Shown here in pieces: positions 7,783 through 11,900 of a DNA stretch of 11,900 bases. Location of the stretch: the NCBI GenBank assembly GCA_036490955.1, contig DASXCX010000338.1, positions 1 to 11,900 of the forward strand, given 5' to 3'. The first letter of the stretch is position 1, and every line of letters starts with the position of its first letter. This DNA comes from CAIKMD01 sp036490955. Its GTDB lineage: Bacteria; Pseudomonadota; Alphaproteobacteria; ATCC43930; CGMCC-115725. The translations under genes and the position numbers were made by a program. Below the pieces are notes generated by a model that saw nothing but the letters and a program-made list of their open reading frames with translations, was not told where the DNA came from and did not search any database.

Positions 7783-7806
7783 TTAACCGCCTTGAGGAGA
7801 CGATCG

Positions 7807-8013
7807 ATGGCCACCGGCACGGTTAAATGGTTCAACGCGCAAAAGGGCTATGGCTTCATTCAGCCGACCGACGGCGGCAAGGACGTGTTCGTCCACATCA
7901 CGGCGGTGGAAGCGGCCGGCATGGGCAGCCTGAGCGAGGGCCAGAAGGTGAGCTACGAGCTCGAGCGCGGCCAGCAAGGCAAGACATCGGCCGTCGCGCT
8001 GAAGAACGCCTGA
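7807..8013 (+). CDS. cspA: Cold-shock protein, CspA family
   Basis: 68 residues, a complete single cold-shock domain: MATGTVKWFNAQKGYGFIQP with RNP1 (KGYGFI, residues 13-18) and RNP2 (VFVHI, 27-31), ending VSYELERGQQGKTSAVALKN. The family binds single-stranded RNA and DNA and acts as an RNA chaperone. AGGAG at 7795-7799, seven bases before the ATG, gives a secure start. The stop lies 13 bp before rpsU on the same strand, and this pairing with bS21 is common in Alphaproteobacteria. Several csp paralogues usually exist, so the symbol marks the family rather than the exact orthologue. The upstream stem-loop may tune its translation. Confidence 0.96.
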   Translation: MATGTVKWFNAQKGYGFIQPTDGGKDVFVHITAVEAAGMGSLSEGQKVSYELERGQQGKTSAVALKNA

Positions 8014-8026
8014 ACGGGAGCGGATC

Positions 8027-8230
8027 GTGCAGGTTCTCGTTCGCGACAACAACGTCGACCAGGCTTTGCGCGTTCTCAAGAAGAAGCTGCAGCGCGAAGG
8101 GGTGTTCCGCGAGATGAAGCTGCGCCGCTCGTACGAAAAGCCGTCGGAACGCCGTGCGCGCGAGAAATCCGAGGCGGTGCGCCGCTATCGCAAGATGCTG
8201 CGCAAGCGCATGGAGCGCGAGGGTTACTAA
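8027..8230 (+). CDS. rpsU: 30S ribosomal protein bS21
   Basis: 67 residues with the typical alphaproteobacterial bS21 sequence: MQVLVRDNNVDQALRVLKKK, then LQREGVFREMKLRRSYEKPS and a very basic C-terminal helix (KSEAVRRYRKMLRKRMEREGY). bS21 sits on the small-subunit platform near the anti-Shine-Dalgarno end of 16S rRNA and aids initiation. The start is a GTG, with GGGAG about six bases upstream, 13 bp after the cspA stop. The short gap makes co-transcription with cspA very likely. Length is normal for the family. Confidence 0.96.
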   Translation: MQVLVRDNNVDQALRVLKKKLQREGVFREMKLRRSYEKPSERRAREKSEAVRRYRKMLRKRMEREGY

Positions 8231-8263
8231 GCGCGGGCCCTCGTCGCGAAAGGAGCCGATGCG

Positions 8264-8452
8264 ATGATCGACACGCACAAATTCAAAGTGGGTCAGTCGG
8301 TCGAGCTGTTGCGCAAAGAGCAGAATCTGAAGCCGCTCGGCCTGTTCGAGATCGTCCGCATCATGCCGACCGAGCATGGCTATCGCCAATACCGCATCCG
8401 TTCGCTGGCCGATGGCCATGAGCGCGTGGCGCTGGAAGCCGAGCTCGTCTGA
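8264..8452 (+). CDS. Small conserved protein, likely SH3-like beta-barrel (62 aa)
   Basis: 62 residues beginning MIDTHKFKVGQSVELLRKE and ending RVALEAELV. The alternating hydrophobic strands (FKVGQSVELL, GLFEIVRIMP, YRQYRIRSLADGHERVALEAEL) suggest a small beta-barrel; this is inferred from pattern only. Similar short proteins beside small regulatory genes in Alphaproteobacteria are annotated as hypothetical. AAAGGAG at 8249-8254 is a good Shine-Dalgarno. It follows rpsU by 33 bp and may be the last gene of the cspA-rpsU unit. A GC-rich imperfect hairpin overlaps its stop (about 8450-8470) but has no T-run. Confidence 0.72.
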   Translation: MIDTHKFKVGQSVELLRKEQNLKPLGLFEIVRIMPTEHGYRQYRIRSLADGHERVALEAELV

Positions 8453-8624
8453 GCCCGTCGGCGGGGCACTCCGGATCGACATCGTCTAAGTCCCGCTTAC
8501 GGCGCTGAGCGGACCCGCGCGCCTGGCGGTTTTGCGTCCGGGGTTCCGCGTCGCGAGCCCGGCCCTCCCTTAAAAATTTCCCTCGAAGGTTGAGAAAACG
8601 CACGGCGGCGCGGAACAAAGCCCG

Positions 8625-8643
8625 TTAACGCCGCATTAACCAT
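8625..8643 (+). promoter_or_regulatory. CtrA-type binding site
   Basis: TTAACGCCGCATTAACCAT is an exact match to the full CtrA site TTAA-N7-TTAA. Its right half also reads TTAACCAT, the other well-known CtrA half-site form. It lies 45 bp before the ATG at 8684, where a promoter is expected. CtrA is the cell-cycle response regulator of Alphaproteobacteria. The match is read directly; regulation is inference. Confidence 0.62.
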
Positions 8644-8683
8644 GCGTGGTGCATACCGAAACGCGTTTTAGAACGGGGCACCG

Positions 8684-8941
8684 ATGAACCGCGATCGCGG
8701 CTATGTGCTTGAAGAGAAAGACGAAGTCGCCCAGGACGAGGGCGCGACCGTGCTCGATCTCGAACCCGCGCTTCTGGCCCGGGCGGCGCGCGCCGGACGG
8801 CGCCGTTTTGCCCGCGCAGCCGAGCCGCGTGCCGTGCGGCAACCCGCCGGGCCGCGCAAAACCCGTCTGACGATCCGGCTCGCCGACGAGGATGATGGGC
8901 CGTTCGATCGCGTCCGGCTGGGCGACGAAATCCCCGACTAA
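8684..8941 (+). CDS. Unknown charged protein behind a CtrA-like site (85 aa)
   Basis: 85 residues, not recognised. It has an acidic N-terminal third (YVLEEKDEVAQDEGATVLDL), an Arg/Ala-rich middle (ALLARAARAGRRRFARAAEPR) and an acidic end (LTIRLADEDDGPFDRVRLGDEIPD). No signal peptide, membrane helix or cysteine is present, and the charge pattern suggests a largely disordered or adaptor-like protein. The Shine-Dalgarno is weak (GGGG, about six bases before the ATG). The preceding 231 bp contain an AT-rich stretch (CTTAAAAATTT near 8570) and the CtrA-like site. It is convergent with the terminase gene, with a 29-bp gap. Confidence 0.55.
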   Translation: MNRDRGYVLEEKDEVAQDEGATVLDLEPALLARAARAGRRRFARAAEPRAVRQPAGPRKTRLTIRLADEDDGPFDRVRLGDEIPD

Positions 8942-8970
8942 GGGCGGCTCGCCGACTCCGCCGGATCTTC

Positions 8971-9810
8971 TCACGGCTTCTTCTGTCCCGCGATCTTGAG
9001 GAGCCGCTCGCGCAGGATGGTGTTGGCGTCGCGCTTCTCGCCGGTGTCCGCCGCGCGTGCGATGGTCCTGGCGCCGCGGCCGTAGAGTCCCAGATGCCGC
9101 GCCAGCGCGTCGAGCGCTTGCTGCTTCGAATGCATCTTCACCTGCGTGCGGCTCGTCGTCGCCTTCTCGCCCGTGGTTTTCTCGTGCGCCGTCTTCTCGC
9201 AGAAGAATTCGGCGATGGCGGCGCGGTCTTGCGGCGCGACTGCTTTCTTCTCTTTCAGCGTCACGCCCTCGGGTCCCCAATCGGCGACGTCGGCGATCGA
9301 GGCGAAGGCGATCGCGGCAAGCTCGTTCTTCACCCGGTCGGCGGTGATCGTCAGCCGCGCCTCGGCGGCGGCGCGCGCGCGCTCGATCGCCTGCGCCACG
9401 CCGCGGTGCTTCAGCATGCGCACGCCGGCGCGCATCGGATTGCGGGCCGGCAATCCGGCGCGGATCGCGGCTTGCGTCGAGTTGCCGTCGATCATGTATT
9501 GCTGGACGAAGCGCTCTTGCAGCAGGGTCAGCCCCTTGCGGCGATAGGTTTTGACCGGCGTGCGGAATTGCGAGGTCTTGCGCGGCGTCAGCACGATCTC
9601 CATGCCGAGCGCGCGCAACGCCTCGATGATCTTCGGCTTGCGCAACAGCATCCAGCCGATCGCGCCGCCTTCATGCGGCGAATAGCCGGCCTCGCGCGCG
9701 GCCTTCGACGCGTTGCCGTGCAGCCGATATTGCGCGACGAACCGCGCCTGACGCGCGGTCAGCGGTTTGGGGGCCCGCGCACCCGGCGCGGGCGGAGGTG
9801 TGGTGGTCAT
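8971..9810 (-). CDS. Phage terminase small subunit (Terminase_2 type) with duplicated N-terminal module
   Basis: 279 residues. In tailed phages this subunit recognises viral DNA and loads it on the packaging motor. Two successive modules carry the N-terminal Terminase_2 pattern: LTARQARFVAQYRLHGNASK at 17-36, and LTLLQERFVQQYMIDGNSTQ at 94-113, each followed by an AAxxAG turn. A helical region (AQAIERARAAAEARL, 139-153) and the segment TADRVKNELAAIAFA follow, then the typical distal motif KMHSKQQALDALARHLGLYG (225-244). One DNA-binding module is usual, so the tandem copy is notable. The ATG at 9810 is chosen because upstream codons translate a dispersed palindromic repeat; only a weak GAAAG precedes it, within a pyrimidine-rich leader. 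No large terminase, portal or capsid gene is present, so it is either a remnant or domesticated. Residues 138-192 are the source-like copy of the oxygenase tail. Confidence 0.85.
   Translation of the reverse strand: MTTTPPPAPGARAPKPLTARQARFVAQYRLHGNASKAAREAGYSPHEGGAIGWMLLRKPKIIEALRALGMEIVLTPRKTSQFRTPVKTYRRKGLTLLQERFVQQYMIDGNSTQAAIRAGLPARNPMRAGVRMLKHRGVAQAIERARAAAEARLTITADRVKNELAAIAFASIADVADWGPEGVTLKEKKAVAPQDRAAIAEFFCEKTAHEKTTGEKATTSRTQVKMHSKQQALDALARHLGLYGRGARTIARAADTGEKRDANTILRERLLKIAGQKKP
9235..9399 (-). repeat. Terminase segment homologous to the oxygenase tail
   Basis: Codons for residues 138-192 (VAQAIERARAAAEARL to KEKKAVA). This is the partner of 1870-2022, with four extra codons relative to that copy. 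The homology ends within the gene on both sides, so it is a partial copy and not a duplicated gene. Confidence 0.88.
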
Positions 9811-9873
9811 GGGTTTTCTTTCGGAAAAGAAGGAGAAGGAAGGAAAGGGACGGGCGCGCCGGTGCCGTTGCGG

Positions 9874-9903
9874 CGCGAAGCCTCTACACGCGAAGCTTCT
9901 ACA
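9874..9903. repeat. Two tandem 15-bp repeats in the terminase leader
   Basis: CGCGAAGCCTCTACA is followed immediately by CGCGAAGCTTCTACA, differing at one base. They sit about 65-95 bp before the terminase start codon, within a leader whose next feature is a 28-base homopurine run (9823-9850, plus strand). They could be a protein-binding pair or a slippage product. Confidence 0.7.
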
Positions 9904-9916
9904 GTTGATTCGCCTT

Positions 9917-9983
9917 CCCCGCGAAAGCGGGGACTCAGGGCGACGCCACGATGCGGATTGCCGGCTTCCCGCTGACGCGGGAA
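9917..9983. repeat. Intergenic element with hairpins at both ends (REP/BIME-like)
   Basis: The left hairpin is CCCCGC-GAAA-GCGGGG (9917-9932), the right one TTCCCGC-TGAC-GCGGGAA (9966-9983), and about 33 bp lie between them. The minus strand reads CATTCCCGCGTCAGCGGGAA, the hallmark of dispersed palindromic repeats common in many proteobacterial genomes. Copy number in this genome cannot be seen from one window. Confidence 0.62.
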
Positions 9984-10072
9984 TGACGCGGAAGTAAGCG
10001 GGCACCTCTAAAGAAAAGAGCCAAAAACAAAGGCAATATTCGCGATTGCGAACCGACCCCTAATCCTTGGGT

Positions 10073-10088
10073 TAGTGGGTCAGTTTGA
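10073..10088. repeat. 16-bp direct repeat, left copy
   Basis: TAGTGGGTCAGTTTGA, identical to 10467-10482 and in the same orientation. It contains the stop codon of the minus-strand gene at 10080. It overlaps an imperfect palindrome at 10056-10080 (ACCC-CTAA ... TTAG-T-GGGT). Confidence 0.8.
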
Positions 10089-10343
10089 GAATCTCTTCCC
10101 AAACACAAGCTCAAAGCGCAGACCCTTCTGGCCGCGATCAAGGATGAACTGAATCGCGTGAGCATACGGGTCATCAACCGCAGAGCCTGGGCCACCGCTA
10201 TAGTCCCAACTATCTTCTAGTGATGGCTGGATAGAATCCTGGCGCACATAGGCAGCATCAAATCCTAGAAGCGGCACATGGGCCCTTCGCGCGTTTTCGA
10301 TGGCGCGAGCCGCGTCCTCCGGGGTCAGCCAAACTACCGTCAT
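10080..10343 (-). CDS. Unknown 87-residue protein inside a direct-repeat interval
   Basis: 87 residues starting MTVVWLTPEDAARAIENARR. The sequence reads like a compact alpha/beta protein: helix AARAIENARRA, strand VPLLGFDAAYV, acidic loop QPSLEDSWDYSG, helix DPYAHAIQFILDRG, strand LRFELVFGKRF. I do not recognise a family, though the polar QPSLEDSWD loop recalls small uncharacterised proteins found in accessory regions. The ATG at 10343 has no strong Shine-Dalgarno; a TTG at 10388 would add 15 residues and start almost on a terminator-like hairpin, so the ATG is preferred. Its TGA falls within the left 16-bp repeat, which ties gene and repeat together. Nothing adjacent shares its strand on the right. 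Confidence 0.55.
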   Translation of the reverse strand: MTVVWLTPEDAARAIENARRAHVPLLGFDAAYVRQDSIQPSLEDSWDYSGGPGSAVDDPYAHAIQFILDRGQKGLRFELVFGKRFSN

Positions 10344-10380
10344 GTAGGTATGTGTCGTCTTTAGGATCGGTCCGACGCGC

Positions 10381-10422
10381 CAAAACAAAACCGCCCACCA
10401 CGGCTGGAAAGCCGCCTGGGCG
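10381..10422 (-). terminator. Terminator-like hairpin upstream of the 87-residue gene
   Basis: On the minus strand a two-part stem (CGCCCA/TGGGCG outside, CGGCT/AGCCG inside, loop TTCC) is followed by GTTTTGTTTTG, the form of a rho-independent terminator. It precedes the minus-strand gene at 10343 instead of following one. It may therefore be an attenuator or a shield against transcription entering from the right. Confidence 0.55.
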
Positions 10423-10466
10423 ATTCATCTCAGGATGCGCCTTTTATAGCAGTTCGATCCGGATGG

Positions 10467-10482
10467 TAGTGGGTCAGTTTGA
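10467..10482. repeat. 16-bp direct repeat, right copy
   Basis: TAGTGGGTCAGTTTGA, identical to 10073-10088. The repeat-to-repeat distance is 394 bp. Its distal end abuts a DnaA-box sequence, with one base between. Confidence 0.8.
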
Positions 10483-10483
10483 C

Positions 10484-10492
10484 TTATCCACA
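10484..10492 (+). promoter_or_regulatory. DnaA-box sequence
   Basis: TTATCCACA is the perfect DnaA-box consensus. It is the only perfect copy I found in the window. A lone box can bind DnaA but does not make an origin, so this is noted as a site match only. Confidence 0.4.
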
Positions 10493-10530
10493 GGGTAGCC
10501 CGGTGACCCTCCCCATGCCATATTCTCAGC

Positions 10531-10749
10531 ATGGCCAATTCCTTAGCCATCATCATTGGAAGTGCCCTGATCGCGGCGGCAATTCTATTTGTATTTCATT
10601 GGGGCGTGGCTATTAGCTCGGGCGAGCCGCCTGTTGTTCGCTTAAATCGGTGGTCCGGTACGGTGACCGCCTGCAATGTCGCCCGCGACGCTTCGATCCA
10701 AGCCGCGCACGACCATACGGCCCTAGACCTGGATTGTACCGCGCCATGA
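10531..10749 (+). CDS. Small single-pass membrane protein (72 aa)
   Basis: 72 residues. A strong N-terminal hydrophobic segment (LAIIIGSALIAAAILFVFHWGV, about 5-26) is a membrane anchor or uncleaved signal; no clear cleavage site follows. The remainder (SGEPPVVRLNRWSGTVTACN to ALDLDCTAP) is short, with C49 and C69 able to pair if exported. This layout is shared by many unrelated accessory or phage-type small proteins, and I assign no function. No strong Shine-Dalgarno is evident before the ATG. Its TGA overlaps the next gene's ATG, implying coupled translation. Confidence 0.6.
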   Translation: MANSLAIIIGSALIAAAILFVFHWGVAISSGEPPVVRLNRWSGTVTACNVARDASIQAAHDHTALDLDCTAP

Positions 10750-10985
10750 CCACCAAGCGCCTGAAACGCCCCCGTGACCCGCTCCAGCTAGCCAAGCTGA
10801 TTGGGGATATCGCGACCGCGCAGATTGCCGATTCAGTTGAGGATAAACGAGACCCTGCCGCTGTAGCTCTTGGCAGAAAAGGCGGCCTAAAGGGCGGCAG
10901 AGCGCGTGCCGAGTCGCTTACAGAAAAGCAGCTTAAGGCCAGTGCGCGCAAAGCCGCAAAGGCGCGCTGGTCGAAGAAACGATAG
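10746..10985 (+). CDS. Small basic protein with Gly-Gly/Lys-rich tail (79 aa)
   Basis: 79 residues from an ATG that overlaps the previous stop (ATGA). The N-terminal half, DPLQLAKLIGDIATAQIADS, is helical. The C-terminal half is strongly basic with LGRKGGLKGGRARAESLTEK and ASARKAAKARWSKKR. Small proteins with this DPxQLAKxIGDIATxQ plus KGGxKGGxARA layout recur in proteobacterial accessory regions and are usually unannotated; the tail suggests nucleic-acid binding, which is inference. The overlap with the membrane-protein gene suggests linked expression, though the two products need not interact. Confidence 0.68.
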   Translation: MTTKRLKRPRDPLQLAKLIGDIATAQIADSVEDKRDPAAVALGRKGGLKGGRARAESLTEKQLKASARKAAKARWSKKR

Positions 10986-11116
10986 AGATATCAGTTATTT
11001 ATGCTTTATCTGGCGACTGAGCCATTTAGGCCATTGCTTTTGTCAAAAAATCTGCCATTAATCTTCGTGCTGGCAAACGCGGCGTGGTGGCCGCTCGGCA
11101 ACGCGAGGATACGGAC

Positions 11117-11659
11117 ATGGCGGATACCTCCCGCATCAAGATCAAGATCAACGGCGCTGAGTTCGAGGCCGAAGGCACGCCCGAGGATGTGAAGGCGCAA
11201 TACGAAGCCTTTGTTGAATTGATGAAGGCTGCGCCGTCTCCGTCCGCGCCCCCGCAGCCGCCGCCCAAAGCGGCGACCCCGCCGGATAGCGGCAATGGCG
11301 CTAGCGAACAAAGCGCCCCTCGCTCCGTTGCGGCCGATTTTCTGAATCGAATATATGATTACCGGAAGGACGGCACGGTAACGCTAAAAGTACTGCCCAA
11401 AGGGCAAAACCGCGACGCCGACGCGCTGCTACTGCTCCTCTACGGATACAAGCAATACAAGGACGCGGATAACGTCTTTGGCGCGCAATTGATGAAGGCT
11501 GCGAAGCTCTCAGGCATTCAGGTTGAGCGCATTGACCGGGCGCTCGCGCCGCACTCTAGCTATTTAATCCGTGGAGGGCGCAAGCGGAGCGCAAATTATA
11601 CTTTGAACAATCAAGGCATTACGGCGGCGGAGGCGATCACGAAAACGATTTTTGATTAG
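11117..11659 (+). CDS. Unknown two-part protein with possible C-terminal winged helix (180 aa)
   Basis: 180 residues, not recognised by name. Residues 5-37 form a short beta-beta-alpha unit (IKIKINGAEFEAEGTPEDVK, then AQYEAFVELMKAA). Residues 38-68 are a Pro/Ala/Ser linker. Residues 70-180 look globular and end in a helix-helix-hairpin pattern (QLMKAAKLSGIQVERIDRAL, then a strand pair SSYLIRGGRKRSANYTLNNQ and a final helix), which resembles a winged-helix domain. A role in DNA binding or as an adaptor is inference. GAGG about 10 bases before ATG 11117 supports that start over an upstream in-frame ATG at 11084. It stands alone, followed by a strong stem-loop. Confidence 0.72.
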   Translation: MADTSRIKIKINGAEFEAEGTPEDVKAQYEAFVELMKAAPSPSAPPQPPPKAATPPDSGNGASEQSAPRSVAADFLNRIYDYRKDGTVTLKVLPKGQNRDADALLLLLYGYKQYKDADNVFGAQLMKAAKLSGIQVERIDRALAPHSSYLIRGGRKRSANYTLNNQGITAAEAITKTIFD

Positions 11660-11669
11660 CCTCTAAAGC

Positions 11670-11699
11670 GAAACCGGACGGGTGGTGCCGTCCGGTTTC
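11670..11699 (+). terminator. Strong stem-loop after the 180-residue gene
   Basis: GAAACCGGACGG and CCGTCCGGTTTC... pair as a 12-bp perfect stem (11670-11681 with 11688-11699) around the loop GTGGTG, starting 11 bp after the stop. No T-run follows on the plus strand, so termination strength is uncertain, but position and stability fit an end-of-transcript hairpin. Confidence 0.55.
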
Positions 11700-11731
11700 A
11701 GAACCCGATCGATCTGCGAGGATACGATGTT

Positions 11732-11773
11732 CAGCACGGCTGTGCGTGCTGGGTTCGTGCACATTCTAGCACG
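11732..11773 (+). promoter_or_regulatory. Mutually exclusive stem-loops
   Basis: CAGCACG (11732-11738) pairs with CGTGCTG (11745-11751). The same CGTGCT can instead pair with AGCACG at 11768-11773. The shared arm makes the two hairpins exclusive, as in attenuators. A further hairpin GGCGC-TTTT-GCGCC follows at 11791-11804. No gene is seen in 11660-11900. Confidence 0.35.
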
Positions 11774-11874
11774 ACCCCCACCACGCGCAAGGCGCTTTTG
11801 CGCCCTTATAAATCAAAGGCTTGCAGCGATTCGCTGTGAGTTATGTCGCCATTAGTGGCAGATGGGGATTTATG

Positions 11875-11900
11875 TTGACATTACGTGAGCGGTCACGTAT
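11875..11900 (+). promoter_or_regulatory. Probable sigma-70-type promoter with internal operator palindrome, cut by window edge
   Basis: A perfect -35 TTGACA (11875-11880) is followed by exactly 17 bases and then TAT, the first half of a -10 hexamer, at the window edge. Within the spacer lies TACGTGA-GCGG-TCACGTA (11882-11899), a perfect 7-bp dyad placed where a repressor would block polymerase. The controlled gene lies beyond the window. Confidence 0.5.

Noticed and set aside
7773..7787. Second possible CtrA site near cspA (TTAT...TTAAC)
   Set aside because: The spacer is six bases and the first half is imperfect.
9811..10005. N-terminal extension of the terminase to 10005
   Set aside because: The extra residues translate the dispersed palindromic repeat and a repeat-rich leader, so they are not conserved protein.
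10073..10482. Insertion sequence
   Set aside because: No transposase frame and no terminal inverted repeats; only direct repeats are present.
11040..11068. Promoter before the 180-residue gene (TTGTCA)
   Set aside because: No acceptable -10 at 16-18 bases; the minus-strand TTGACA at 11041-11046 also lacks one.

Overview
The window reads as GC-rich alphaproteobacterial chromosome. The evidence is a cspA-rpsU pair of the kind common in that class, a perfect CtrA-type site (TTAA-N7-TTAA) at 8625-8639, and the high-GC codon use of most genes. Hyphomicrobiales or a neighbouring order is a reasonable guess, but the sequence alone cannot fix the genus.

Left part (1 to about 8.45 kb): ordinary chromosomal genes. 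In order these are a truncated unknown gene on the minus strand; a 60-residue small protein; an isopenicillin-N-synthase-like Fe(II)/2-oxoglutarate oxygenase with an anomalous C-terminal tail; a secreted four-cysteine protein; a lipoprotein; a two-helix membrane protein with a zinc ribbon; a GFA-family protein (minus); a small multi-pass membrane protein; a periplasmic NMT1/SsuA-like binding protein; and, convergent with it, a binding-protein-fold protein without a signal peptide (minus). Then come a 74-residue small protein, cspA, rpsU and a 62-residue conserved small protein.

Middle (8.45 to 10.0 kb): a short unknown gene behind the CtrA-like site, then a convergent phage-type terminase small subunit with no large subunit, portal or capsid gene in the window. 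The main observation links this gene to the oxygenase 7 kb away. Residues 352-402 of the oxygenase are a close copy (44 of 51 aligned residues identical by hand alignment) of residues 138-192 of the terminase, fused in frame after the normal end of the oxygenase fold.

Right part (10.0 to 11.9 kb): visibly more AT-rich accessory DNA. A 16-bp direct repeat (10073-10088 and 10467-10482) brackets an 87-residue unknown gene and a minus-strand terminator-like hairpin, with a perfect DnaA-box sequence just outside. Next are a translationally coupled pair (small membrane protein and a basic Lys/Arg/Ala-rich protein) and a two-part unknown protein whose C-terminus looks like a winged helix. The last 240 bp hold no gene but several stem-loops, and end in a perfect -35 hexamer with an operator-like palindrome in its spacer. 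No tRNA, rRNA, CRISPR array, transposase or integrase is visible.
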